From Pistricoccus aurantiacus (GTDB lineage Bacteria; Pseudomonadota; Gammaproteobacteria; Pseudomonadales; Halomonadaceae): a DNA stretch of 64,000 nt. Shown piece by piece: positions 56,002-64,000 of this stretch (the stretch's first letter is position 1; the number at the start of each line of letters is the position of its first letter). The notes beneath the pieces are model-generated. The model was not told where the DNA came from. It did not search any database and saw only the letters and a list, made by a program, of their open reading frames with translations. Made by a program: the position numbers and the translations under genes. The stretch spans positions 2,976,001 to 3,040,000 of the forward strand of contig NZ_CP042382.1 in the NCBI RefSeq assembly GCF_007954585.1, read 5' to 3'.

Positions 56002-56807
56002 GAGCGGCTCTCCTCTGCCGGTGAAGACGTTGGTGCCTGATCTTTGATGCTTAGGGACGCCGGCAGGATCAGCAGCTCCGGCGCTCGCTGATCCCGAGCG
56101 ATACGCAGGCCATTGCGCAGCGACTTCAATTCGCCTTCCGCGAGGAAAACCCACTCCCGGGAGGCGTTTTTCCATACTCCTCCCGCATGGCCGTTGGGGG
56201 TCAGGTAATACCAGCCCACCCGACCCACACGCAGGAACTCCACGTCCCGTGCCTGATCGCCGTCTTCCAGCTGGCCGCGCCAGGTATCCACCTCGCGGCC
56301 ATAATCAAGCTCGGCACGCCAGGCATTGAGAATACGCTCGAGCTTGTCTGAAGGACTGACCTGGGGGTCACTCAGCAGTGTTTCAAGACTCGCTGCTCGC
56401 GCCAGGCGCTCCTTGCGCAGAAACGGCATATCCGACTCGATCCAACGCTCCAGGCGTTCGACTAGCGAGCGCATCAGCACCGGCAGCGCCTCCCGGGTCC
56501 GCGTCAGGCTGTTCAAGGCCTCTTCCTGCTGGTCGAGTTCTCGGGCCTGACGCTCCAGCAGCGGTATCAGCTCCGCGTTATAGGCCTCGAGCCGTTGAAT
56601 ATTGGTGCGAGTGTCGCGCAAGGCTTGCAGTTTGCGCCGGGTTTCGTCATCCGCCGCCTCGATCCTGGCTTGCAGTTCCGCCTGAGCCTTCGAGGCTTCC
56701 TGCGTTCGGGTCGTATCGGCGATGGCGAGGGTGGAAAGCCAGCAAAGCAGCAACACAAACCCCAGGCGAGTCAGGGTCGGGGGACAGGACACCGCTTTCT
56801 CCATCAT
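55998..56807 (-). CDS. DUF3450 periplasmic coiled-coil protein
   Basis: A 269-residue protein with a signal peptide (GFVLLLCWLSTLAIA) and a long coiled coil (residues 35-110, for example LQARIEAADDETRRKLQALR), then a compact domain with GRVGWYYLTPNGHAGGVW. DUF3450 proteins commonly come first in TonB2-type operons; the role is unknown, perhaps a spacer or partner of the TtpC coiled coil. A Fur-like site lies 35 nt upstream. No clear ribosome-binding site precedes the double ATG start. Confidence 0.85.
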   Translation of the reverse strand: MMEKAVSCPPTLTRLGFVLLLCWLSTLAIADTTRTQEASKAQAELQARIEAADDETRRKLQALRDTRTNIQRLEAYNAELIPLLERQARELDQQEEALNSLTRTREALPVLMRSLVERLERWIESDMPFLRKERLARAASLETLLSDPQVSPSDKLERILNAWRAELDYGREVDTWRGQLEDGDQARDVEFLRVGRVGWYYLTPNGHAGGVWKNASREWVFLAEGELKSLRNGLRIARDQRAPELLILPASLSIKDQAPTSSPAEESRS

Positions 56808-56841
56808 GACAACAAGAATGGGATAAGAATCTATATCAAAA

Positions 56842-56860
56842 AGTAATAATTATCAATAAT
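56842..56860. promoter_or_regulatory. Fur-like operator upstream of the TonB2-type operon
   Basis: On the minus strand the sequence reads ATTATTGATAATTATTACT. It holds the half site TGATAAT followed by a spacer base and ATTA, matching the 7-1-7 Fur consensus (TGATAAT-N-ATTATCA) at 11 of 14 positions. Placed just before the DUF3450 gene, it fits iron repression of a siderophore-uptake energiser. The match is only partial. Confidence 0.5.
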
Positions 56861-56880
56861 AGCCGTGTAACGGTATGAAA

Positions 56881-56901
56881 ATGCCGGCGTTGCGCCGGCA
56901 T
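56881..56901 (-). terminator. intrinsic terminator of the etfBA operon
   Basis: ATGCCGGCG (56881-56889) pairs with CGCCGGCAT (56893-56901) around a TTG loop, 38 nt after the etfA stop. On the minus strand the stem is followed by TTT. It separates etfBA from the Fur-like control region of the next operon. Confidence 0.7.
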
Positions 56902-56938
56902 GGTAAATCTGTGGGGCCCGCCAATTTCAGGCGATTTG

Positions 56939-57868
56939 CTAAAGTTTTTGTTCAAGCTCCGGGAGGACTTGAAAGAGGTCACCCACCAGGCCATAGTCCG
57001 CCACCTGAAAAATTGGCGCGTCCTCGTCCTTGTTGATAGCCACGATTACCTTGGAATCCTTCATCCCCGCCAAGTGCTGAATGGCTCCCGAGATACCCAC
57101 GGCGATATACAGATCCGGGGCGACGATCTTGCCGGTCTGACCCACCTGATAGTCGTTGGGCACATAGCCCGCGTCCACCGCGGCACGTGATGCGCCGATG
57201 GCCGCGTTGAGCTTGTCGGCGATGCCTTCGAGCAACTGGAAGTTTTCCTTGCTGCCCATGCCGCGACCACCGGAAATCACCACCCTGGCGCCACCCAGCT
57301 CCGGGCGATCGCTCTTGGCGAGTTGCTCGTCGACGAAGCGTGATTTTTCGTTATCGACGACGGTATCGATGGCATCGATCTCCGCGCTTCCTTCCTGGCC
57401 TACCCCATCAAAGGCACTGGTACGGATGGTGAGCACCTTCAAAGAGTCGCCACTCTGTACCGTGGCAACCGCGTTGCCTGCGTAGATCGGACGCTTGAAA
57501 GTGTCCTCGCTTTCCACGGCGATCACATCGGAAAGCTGAGCGACGTCCTTGAGGGCGGCGATGCGCGGCATGACGTTCTTGCCGTTGGTGGACGCGCTAC
57601 ATAGTAGATGTGAGTAGTCATCCGCCAGGGAGACCACCAGCTCCGCCAGGGGCTCGGCAAGCTGATGGGCGTAGACCGCATTATTCGCGACCCGCACTCG
57701 AGTCACACCGTCGAGCTTGGCGGCGGCTTGGGCCACGGAGTCGAGGTTTTCCCCGGCCACCAGCACATGAATATCATCGCCGAGTTGCTTGGCCGCCGCC
57801 ACCACACTGGCGGTATCCGGGGCGAGCTCGCCTCCGGCATGATCGGCTATCACGAGAATGCTCATCAA
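56939..57868 (-). CDS. etfA: electron transfer flavoprotein alpha subunit
   Basis: A 309-residue subunit that holds the FAD. The C-terminal domain has the FAD-binding stretch [20 protein letters not shown], then [20 protein letters not shown] and [20 protein letters not shown], all typical of EtfA. With EtfB it takes electrons from acyl-CoA and related dehydrogenases to ETF-ubiquinone oxidoreductase. It overlaps etfB by 4 nt. Confidence 0.95.
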   Translation of the reverse strand: MMSILVIADHAGGELAPDTASVVAAAKQLGDDIHVLVAGENLDSVAQAAAKLDGVTRVRVANNAVYAHQLAEPLAELVVSLADDYSHLLCSASTNGKNVMPRIAALKDVAQLSDVIAVESEDTFKRPIYAGNAVATVQSGDSLKVLTIRTSAFDGVGQEGSAEIDAIDTVVDNEKSRFVDEQLAKSDRPELGGARVVISGGRGMGSKENFQLLEGIADKLNAAIGASRAAVDAGYVPNDYQVGQTGKIVAPDLYIAVGISGAIQHLAGMKDSKVIVAINKDEDAPIFQVADYGLVGDLFQVLPELEQKL

Positions 57869-58614
57869 ATCACCTTGGCTTCGTTCTTGAGTTTGTCCAG
57901 GAGCTCATCCACGGAGCTCACCTTGACGCCGCCTTGACGTTCCGCCGGCGGCTCGACCTTGAGCAAGCTTATCTTGGAAGCCACCTCGACCCCGAGATCC
58001 TCCGGCGTCTTGACGTCCAGAGGCTTCTTCTTGGCCTTCATGATATCCGGCAGCTTCGCGTAGCGCGGCTCGTTCAGGCGCAGGTCCGCGGTGACGATGG
58101 CGGGAAGCGTGAGTGACAGAGTCTGCAGGCCGCCGTCGATCTCCCGAGTCAGTTGCAGGGTCTCGCCCTCGATCTCGACCTTCGAGGCGAAGGTGCCTTG
58201 GGGCAATCCGGTCAGGGCAGCGAGCATCTGCCCGGTCTGGTTGTTGTCCGTATCGATGGCCTGCTTGCCGAGCATCACCAGATTTGGCTGCTCCTCGTCG
58301 ACGACCTGCTTCAATAGCTTGGCCACCGCCAGCGACTCGACCCGCTCGTCGGTCTGGATATGAATGGCACGATCCGCTCCCAGAGCCAGCGCGGTGCGCA
58401 GCTGCTCCTGGGCCGCCTTGGGCCCGACAGTAACCGCGATCACCTCCGTGGCGACACCCTTCTCCTTGAGCCGCACCGCTTCTTCCACGGCGATCTCGCA
58501 GAAGGGATTCATGGCCATCTTGACGTTGGTCAGATCCACATCGCTGTTATCCGGCTTGACGCGAATCTTGACGTTGTAGTCGATGACCCGCTTGACCGCG
58601 ACGAGTACTTTCAT
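57865..58614 (-). CDS. etfB: electron transfer flavoprotein beta subunit
   Basis: A 249-residue subunit that binds AMP structurally. Landmarks are [39 protein letters not shown], the signature [20 protein letters not shown] and the acceptor recognition part [17 protein letters not shown]. It is first in the etfBA operon, with an extended -10 promoter about 32 nt upstream. Confidence 0.95.
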   Translation of the reverse strand: MKVLVAVKRVIDYNVKIRVKPDNSDVDLTNVKMAMNPFCEIAVEEAVRLKEKGVATEVIAVTVGPKAAQEQLRTALALGADRAIHIQTDERVESLAVAKLLKQVVDEEQPNLVMLGKQAIDTDNNQTGQMLAALTGLPQGTFASKVEIEGETLQLTREIDGGLQTLSLTLPAIVTADLRLNEPRYAKLPDIMKAKKKPLDVKTPEDLGVEVASKISLLKVEPPAERQGGVKVSSVDELLDKLKNEAKVI

Positions 58615-58645
58615 GATGCCCTCGCTGAATTAAGTTTCCACGGTA

Positions 58646-58654
58646 ATTGTATCA
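58646..58654 (-). promoter_or_regulatory. extended -10 element for etfBA
   Basis: On the minus strand TGATACAAT matches an extended -10 (TG-N-TATAAT with one mismatch). It would start transcription near 58640, about 26 nt before the etfB ATG. No good -35 is at 17 nt, consistent with an extended -10 promoter. Confidence 0.45.
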
Positions 58655-58840
58655 GCCCATGCAGGGGTTTGCCTGCCAAGCCGTTAACCACCCAAGGTAA
58701 TTGAATGAAGCGAACTACTCTCGTTCGAGGTCTAGCGGTTGTGAGAAGACAATGCAGATAATCGCCATCTGTAATAGTCGAGCAAGCCGTCTTCAATCCG
58801 AACACAGCGCGATAGCGTTGCGCTTGGAATCGCCCAGCCT

Positions 58841-59125
58841 CTATTTAATCTCAACTTCCACGAACGAAAAAAAACTATCACTATCGTTGATCACATTATG
58901 TTCCGTGCCTTCCACGCGGCTATAGCAAACACCCGCCTCCAGAATAACATCGCGATTTCCCTCGAGAGTTTCCAGCCGCATCTTGCCATCCGTTATCGGC
59001 ACAATGACGTAATCATGACCATGGCGGTGCCAACCGGTTTCAGAGCCGGGCGGAAAGTCCCAACGAGTGACAAGGACTTGACTATTTTCAATCTGCAGAT
59101 GGCTGGTCGCCTGTGCTCTTTCCAT
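58841..59125 (-). CDS. small cupin-domain protein
   Basis: A 94-residue single-domain cupin. Motif 1 is visible as GSETGWHRHGHDYVIVPITDGK with two histidines for metal, and motif 2 as EGTEHNVINDSDS with a third. Small cupins of this type act as lyases, isomerases or ligand sensors; the reaction is not known. It follows the AraC-type gene by 12 nt on the same strand, and the local base composition is more AT-rich than the neighbouring etf genes. No gene or clear signal was seen in the 226 nt between it and etfB apart from the etfB promoter. Confidence 0.8.
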   Translation of the reverse strand: MERAQATSHLQIENSQVLVTRWDFPPGSETGWHRHGHDYVIVPITDGKMRLETLEGNRDVILEAGVCYSRVEGTEHNVINDSDSFFSFVEVEIK

Positions 59126-59137
59126 AGTAGTGACTCT

Positions 59138-60229
59138 TCATGCTGGGATAAACATTGCCTTGTGCTGCATCGCAGGATGGGCATTCTGTCTGTTAAACTT
59201 CGACTGCCGCGATGAGCTGTTTCGCAACTCACTGGCAGAATAACCAAACTGTTGGCGAAACATGCGGCAAAACTGAGCTTGGTTCGAGAAGCCCCAGCGA
59301 TAGGCAATCTCGCCGATATGAATTCCCTCAGGAATAGACTCAAGCTCTCGATGCGCGGCTTCCAGACGCTGCAAACGCACCCACTCGCTTACCGTATACC
59401 CCGAACCTGAGAATAGCTTGTGCAAATAGCGCAAGGAAATGCCGCAAAAATGCGCGATTCGGGCAGGCGTCAAGTCAGGATCGCCCAGGTTGACCGATAT
59501 ATAGCGCTCGATACGTACAAGATGGGCGGTTTTCAAATGCGACTGATCGCTGTTCAACACTCGCTCATCCTGTTCCAGCACCATCGATAGCATGCCCAGG
59601 GCCTGTTCGAATAGCCGGTTTTGCTCCTCCACGCTGCATTCGTCCACATGCTGCGAGCAGATCATCAGGAACTCCACAAAGGCGCATCCGATGCCTTTCT
59701 GTGCGGAAAAACAGTGCTGCGAATAGCGTTCCGGGCGGCGAATGCGGGTTTTCATCGATCCACACGGAATCTTGAAGACCCACATGTCGTTTGGCGTCTT
59801 GTAGCCAAACCGGTAGGGCGCATCGCCTTGCTCAACGATGAAATGTCCCGGCGGGCAGCTTAAGCTTTTTCCATGTTGGGAAAAGAAGACGCTTGTCCGC
59901 AGTGGAATCGTCACCAGGAACGAGGAATGATTGTCCTCGGAGATCTGCGACCGAGACCTGGAGTACTCGGCCCTGTCGGAGCACAGTCGCGACAGGGAAT
60001 AGCCGCTTCCCTCGGCTTTCCAGACCTTCAGCGATCCCTGAAATATATCTTCGTCGTGATCGCCGTAATGCAGGGTCAGCGGAAAATAGGTCTGTGAAAC
60101 AAGCTGCGTCCAGCGTTTCTGCGCGCTTGACCTTGGCTGCGTATTGAACCTTGACGGTTCGCCGGCTTTTGCCTGCTCGTCATTTTTTGATCGTGCGTTG
60201 GTACTTGGCTTTATAGTCGTTGTTTTCAT
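59138..60229 (-). CDS. AraC-family transcriptional regulator
   Basis: A 363-residue regulator. The first two thirds form a cupin-like ligand domain of the AraC_binding_2 type (PPGHFIVEQGDAPYRFGYKT), and the last 100 residues have two helix-turn-helix motifs: LTPARIAHFCGISLRYLHKL and IGEIAYRWGFSNQAQFCRMF. It resembles FeaR-type activators of aromatic amine or acid catabolism. Its place next to hyuBA and the cupin gene suggests that it controls them. GGAG is 12 nt from the ATG, a somewhat long spacing. Confidence 0.88.
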   Translation of the reverse strand: MKTTTIKPSTNARSKNDEQAKAGEPSRFNTQPRSSAQKRWTQLVSQTYFPLTLHYGDHDEDIFQGSLKVWKAEGSGYSLSRLCSDRAEYSRSRSQISEDNHSSFLVTIPLRTSVFFSQHGKSLSCPPGHFIVEQGDAPYRFGYKTPNDMWVFKIPCGSMKTRIRRPERYSQHCFSAQKGIGCAFVEFLMICSQHVDECSVEEQNRLFEQALGMLSMVLEQDERVLNSDQSHLKTAHLVRIERYISVNLGDPDLTPARIAHFCGISLRYLHKLFSGSGYTVSEWVRLQRLEAAHRELESIPEGIHIGEIAYRWGFSNQAQFCRMFRQQFGYSASELRNSSSRQSKFNRQNAHPAMQHKAMFIPA

Positions 60230-60325
60230 GTCATTTTTTCACTCCGGTGCGAGTGGTGACATAGCGAGACCCCGGCTGTCTTTGACTTGTCCGAGGCCTC
60301 GCTGTTCATGACATCAACCAGCGTA

Positions 60326-62299
60326 TTACGCCCAGTGTTCCGAGGAGCGCTTGCGTAGGGAGTCACGATACTGTCGTGTCGACGTTGCCAACAGCTCTCC
60401 TGTGCCCCAGTCAAGCACTACGCCGTAGCGGCGAATCACGTCCAGCACGCCCAGCTCGCCATCACGGTACTGCCTGGCAACGTCTTCGGGGGCCATTTGC
60501 AACCACTCGTGCCGATGTGCTCGGATCCATTCCCGCGCCTTGGCCGTGCGCTCGTCATCGATCTCATAGTCGTCGATATCGGGATCATTCATCTTGATGA
60601 CCACGCCATAGTCGCACTCCGCGCGCTCGACCGATACATAGCCATCGATCACATCCTCCAGCACGGCCTGTGCGTCGCGTTCCAGCGGATCGCCGAAGCC
60701 ACCGCCGCCCGCCGAGGGGCGCGTAAAGGTATCACCGGAGCGTACCGTAACATTCGAGAAAGTGGCACCCAGGTACTTCTCGTCCGGCGTTCCCTTGTTG
60801 AGCCACACTCCGTGGGGCACGGAAGGCAGCCCGCCGCTCACCCCCCAGGTCACCGAACGGCTGCGGTCACAGCAGTAGCTCATCACCGTCTTGTCGACCT
60901 GGGTCAGTCTGCCGCCTTTCTCGACGCCGCAGCCGCCGCGGAAGCGGCCCGGACCAGCTGAATCCATACTGATCTCATGGTGCATCGTCAGCACGGGGTT
61001 CAAACGCTCTTGACCTTCTACCGGCTGAACGGCGAGGCCGGTGCCGAATACCGGCGAGGTGGCCGACGAACCGTCCTTGGTCTGACGCCCTCCCCAGCCA
61101 CCGGCCATCCAGTCATACCACATGAAGTAGTTGCTGCTGTCGGAGCGACCATCGTTGCCGCCGATCAGCAGGTATTCCAGGTTGAACGCACAGGCCATGG
61201 CGCGCTCCGGCATGATGCCGCTCCACAGCTCGAAGATCCCGTTCATGATCTTCTCGTAGGGGCCCGAGCAGAAGCCCGTCACCGCATGGGGCCACCCCGC
61301 GTTCACCACGCTGCCCTCTGCGCCGATATTGGCCGTCACCGCGCGATAGAAGCCGGAGTTCAGCGGCACGTCGGGAAAGAAGGTCTTGGTGCCCGCGTAG
61401 ATGGCGGAGTGCGTCGTGCCGTAGCCGGAGTTGAGGAAGGTGGAGACGGCGGGTGCCGACCCGGAAAGGTCATAGTGGATGCCGTTGCCATCCAGCGTCA
61501 GCTTGATACGAATCGGCACCATTCCCTCGCCCAGCGCGGGGTCCGCGTCGAGATAGTCGATCGTCTCCCACTCTCCCTGGGGCATGCCCGCCAGGCTCTT
61601 GAGCACGACCCTCTCGACATAGTCTTGGGTCTCCTGCATGGCGGCGACAACGGTGGCCTTGGAATACTTCTCGACCAGGCGCAGGACCTCACGCTCACAC
61701 ACCGCCGTGGCTTCCGCCTGGGCCTGCAGATCCCCCATCGCCTGACCGGGGGCTCGGGTGTTGGACACCAGCAGCTGGGCCACATCGTGCAGGAAAACGC
61801 CCCCGCGCCAGACACGCACCGGCGTGATGCGAAGCCCCTCGCTGAAATGCGTGCTGGCGTTGACATCGAAGGAACCGGGCACGCTGCCGCCGATATCCGC
61901 CCAGTGCCCCTTGTTCTGCGCAAAGCCGATGATCTCCCCTTCGCAAAAGATAGGACGGATGAAGCTGACGTCGTTAAGGTGCGTGCCGCCGCGATAGGGA
62001 TCGTTGATCGCAAAGACATCCCCAGGATGAATGTCGTCGCCAAACTCCTCCTGTACGGCCTTGCACTGAAAATGGAGGGTCCCCACGTGCACCGCGATGT
62101 CGCCGCTGCCCTGCATGACCGTATTGCCCTGGGCATCGCACAGCGCGGATGAGAAATCGCGCGAATAGATGACAAACGAGTAGCAGGTACGCAGGATCTG
62201 CTCGCTCATCAGATCGACGCTGGTGGCGAAGGCGTTCTTCAGGACTTCGAAGGTGACCGGATCGAGAACGCTGGCCTTGTCTTTGCTTGTCATGGTCAT
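60326..62299 (-). CDS. hyuB: hydantoinase B/oxoprolinase family protein
   Basis: A 657-residue beta subunit of a hydantoinase, oxoprolinase or acetone carboxylase-type enzyme. Landmarks are DPVTFEVLKNAFATSVDLMS, DCAQGN-type SALCDAQGNTVMQ, DVFAINDPYRGGTHLNDV, NKGHWADIGGSVPGSFD and the late GGCGVEKGGRL. With HyuA it hydrolyses a cyclic amide or carboxylates a substrate using ATP; the substrate is unknown. The ATG at 62299 overlaps the hyuA stop by 4 nt and has AGAGGA just upstream. Confidence 0.9.
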   Translation of the reverse strand: MTMTSKDKASVLDPVTFEVLKNAFATSVDLMSEQILRTCYSFVIYSRDFSSALCDAQGNTVMQGSGDIAVHVGTLHFQCKAVQEEFGDDIHPGDVFAINDPYRGGTHLNDVSFIRPIFCEGEIIGFAQNKGHWADIGGSVPGSFDVNASTHFSEGLRITPVRVWRGGVFLHDVAQLLVSNTRAPGQAMGDLQAQAEATAVCEREVLRLVEKYSKATVVAAMQETQDYVERVVLKSLAGMPQGEWETIDYLDADPALGEGMVPIRIKLTLDGNGIHYDLSGSAPAVSTFLNSGYGTTHSAIYAGTKTFFPDVPLNSGFYRAVTANIGAEGSVVNAGWPHAVTGFCSGPYEKIMNGIFELWSGIMPERAMACAFNLEYLLIGGNDGRSDSSNYFMWYDWMAGGWGGRQTKDGSSATSPVFGTGLAVQPVEGQERLNPVLTMHHEISMDSAGPGRFRGGCGVEKGGRLTQVDKTVMSYCCDRSRSVTWGVSGGLPSVPHGVWLNKGTPDEKYLGATFSNVTVRSGDTFTRPSAGGGGFGDPLERDAQAVLEDVIDGYVSVERAECDYGVVIKMNDPDIDDYEIDDERTAKAREWIRAHRHEWLQMAPEDVARQYRDGELGVLDVIRRYGVVLDWGTGELLATSTRQYRDSLRKRSSEHWA

Positions 62300-64000
62300 G
62301 CTTCCTCTCCGGCTTGAACCAGTTGAATACGGATATTCTTCCATTCATCGATCGACGCTGCGGTATCCGGCGGCACCACGGTGGTGGCGTCCAGCTGATC
62401 GATGATGGCGGGGCCGGTGAACTCGAAACCCACCGGCAGGGCTTCCCGGTCGTAGATCGGCGTCTTGTACCACCTGTCGTCGAAGAACACCTCGCGATGC
62501 GAGTGCGGTTCCGCCTGCGCATTCGACACCCGCTCACTGCGCGCAAAGGTCGGCTTGGGCGTCTTGCCCACGGCGCGCAGGTGAAGCTGGTAGATCTCAA
62601 CGGGCAGCGCGTTCTGGCGGAATGAGAAATGCCGCTCATGCTCCTGGTGGAAGCTTTCAATCGCTTCCTCAAGCGCCGTCTCGCCGCTGCCCATCGACAC
62701 CTGCAGGGAACGCCACTGCCCCTGATAGCGCATCGAAATACCCCGCTGCAGCACCACATCCGCATCGGCGACGCCTTCATGATGCAGCCGATCCACCGCC
62801 TCCTCCTCAAGCGACCGGAACTGGCGGTTGAGGTCGTCCAGGTCAGCACTGCTGGCGACCACGGTGTACATCACCGAGAGGTCATGCTGAATATCCACCA
62901 GAAGGCAGCCCATCGCCGACGTCACCCCCGGGCTAGGCGGCACGATCACCACCGGAATGCCCAGCTCCCTGGCTACCCCGGCGCCATGCAGCGCGCCGGC
63001 ACCGCCAAAGGCAATCAGGGCGAAGTCACGTGGATCCAGGCCGCGGCGGATCGATACCAGCCGCACCGCATCGGCCATGTTGGCATTCGCCACCTTGAGA
63101 ATCGCCTGAGCCGCCTCGGCCGTGCTCAGGGACAGGGGCTGGCCGATACGCTCATCGATGATCTGTGTCGCCCTGGCCCGATTCAGTTCGAGCGCCCCGC
63201 CGGCCAGGCTGGTGCCCAGGCGATTCAGCGCCAGGCTGGCATCGGTATTGGTCGGCTCCGTGCCGCCTCGATCGTAGCAGGCCGGCCCCGGATCGGCCCC
63301 GGCGGACTGCGGCCCGTTGCGAAGGGCGCCGGCAATGTCGATATGCGCCAGCGAGCCGCCGCCGGCGCCGACGGTCAGCACCTCGATGCTCGGGAACACG
63401 ATGGGATGTCCGTACTCCACGCCCCACTGCCGGGTCACACGCAGCTCACCGCCGTTGATCAGCGAAATGTCGGTGGAGGTGCCACCCATATCCAGTCCGA
63501 CGGCATTCCGATACCCGCACTGCGCGGCGACATGCTTGGCGGCAATGGCGCCCGCCGCGATACCCGAGGCCGCCAGGCGAACAGGAAAATGTTTCGCCAT
63601 GGCGGGCGTCATCGAGCCGCCGCCGGAGTGCAGCAGCAACAGATCGTTGACGTAGCCTCCTGCGGTCAACTCATCGTCGAGCTGCTTGACGTAGTCCGAC
63701 ACCAAGGGCCCCAGCACCGTATTCGCCACAGCGGTATTGAAACGGTCGTGTTCGAATATTTCGGGCAGGATTTCCGATGAGGTGGAGACGTTGGCCCCCG
63801 GGATCTCCTCCTCCAGAATCTCCCGCATGCGCAGCTCGTTGCACACGTTGGCATAGGAGTTGATAAAGCACACCGCTATCGTCGTGGCGCCACGGCGCTT
63901 GAGCTTGCGGGCCAGGGTGCGGGCCTCCTGTTCATCCAGTGGCGTCACTATCTGTCCAGCGTAGTCGACACGCTCGGTCACCTCGAAGCGGTCGCGCCGG
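62296..64000 (-). CDS. hyuA: hydantoinase A/oxoprolinase family protein, N-terminus beyond the window
   Basis: At least 568 residues of the alpha subunit are visible; the frame continues unbroken past 64000 (RRDRFEVTERVDYAG at the edge), so the GTG at 63981 is internal and about 120 residues are missing. The ATP-binding fold is shown by GLDMGGTSTDISLI, and GAGGGSLAHID and ALIAFGGAGALHG are family motifs. It pairs with hyuB by a 4-nt overlap. Candidates are hydantoin, oxoproline, N-methylhydantoin or a ketone as substrate. Confidence 0.9.
   Translation of the reverse strand, partial: RRDRFEVTERVDYAGQIVTPLDEQEARTLARKLKRRGATTIAVCFINSYANVCNELRMREILEEEIPGANVSTSSEILPEIFEHDRFNTAVANTVLGPLVSDYVKQLDDELTAGGYVNDLLLLHSGGGSMTPAMAKHFPVRLAASGIAAGAIAAKHVAAQCGYRNAVGLDMGGTSTDISLINGGELRVTRQWGVEYGHPIVFPSIEVLTVGAGGGSLAHIDIAGALRNGPQSAGADPGPACYDRGGTEPTNTDASLALNRLGTSLAGGALELNRARATQIIDERIGQPLSLSTAEAAQAILKVANANMADAVRLVSIRRGLDPRDFALIAFGGAGALHGAGVARELGIPVVIVPPSPGVTSAMGCLLVDIQHDLSVMYTVVASSADLDDLNRQFRSLEEEAVDRLHHEGVADADVVLQRGISMRYQGQWRSLQVSMGSGETALEEAIESFHQEHERHFSFRQNALPVEIYQLHLRAVGKTPKPTFARSERVSNAQAEPHSHREVFFDDRWYKTPIYDREALPVGFEFTGPAIIDQLDATTVVPPDTAASIDEWKNIRIQLVQAGEEA

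Noticed and set aside
1-64000. CRISPR arrays, tRNA or rRNA genes, insertion sequences, prophage genes
   Set aside because: Reading both strands gave no regularly spaced repeats, no cloverleaf or rRNA core sequence, and no transposase, integrase or phage structural gene. A tRNA scan would be the decisive check for short RNA genes.

Overview
The window looks like chromosomal DNA of a Halomonadaceae-type gammaproteobacterium (Halomonas or a close relative). The basis is GC-rich coding, a housekeeping gene order shared with Pseudomonas (algU-mucABCD-lepA-lepB-rnc-era-recO-pdxJ-acpS, then cysM-rlmD-relA-mazG), and protein features typical of Oceanospirillales/Pseudomonadales. The genus call is an inference from gene content; no 16S rRNA gene is present. 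I found no rRNA, tRNA, CRISPR array, insertion sequence or prophage.

Layout. 1-4590: end of an NnrU-like gene, a METTL25-like methyltransferase, a small DUF1874-like protein, an MsbA-type ABC exporter and a beta-hydroxyacid dehydrogenase. 4591-6321: an AT-rich control region with a duplicated LexA-controlled promoter and nested palindromes, followed by a SatD-DUF3307 pair. 6351-13031: proS, a 38-residue CcoM-like peptide below a perfect inverted repeat with two Anr-like sites, a SlyD-like isomerase, an RfaH-like factor, an AmpG-like permease and a SEC-C/TPR protein. 13207-20152: a large uncharacterised membrane protein, an ABC1/UbiB-type kinase, topB, a PanE-like reductase and a UbiA/MenA-like prenyltransferase. 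20241-25733: an anaerobic C4-dicarboxylate module, with an aspartase fused to a cyclic-nucleotide-binding-like domain, divergent from frdABCD, with an Anr-like site between them. 25876-29863: a zinc-type CDF exporter, crcB and ppc.

29981-46793 on the minus strand is the conserved block: mazG, relA, rlmD, cysM; acpS, pdxJ, recO; a 145-bp imperfect palindrome between recO and era; era, rnc, lepB, lepA; then mucD, rseC/mucC, mucB, mucA and algU. This supplies the stringent response, RNA processing, secretion and envelope-stress control. 47098-52956: DAHP synthase, dinG, an RhlB-like helicase, a small basic protein and exonuclease III. 52953-56807: a five-gene TonB2-like energy-transduction operon (DUF3450, TtpC-like, ExbB, ExbD, TonB) behind a Fur-like site. 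56939-58614: etfBA. 58841-64000: a lower-GC segment with a cupin protein and an AraC regulator beside a hydantoinase/oxoprolinase gene pair whose first gene runs off the window.

The best candidates for new biology are the duplicated SOS promoter next to satD, the aspartase fusion with its Anr-controlled fumarate reductase neighbour, the DUF1874-like protein that seems to lack ring-nuclease catalytic residues, the palindromic element abutting recO and era, and the 636-residue orphan membrane protein.
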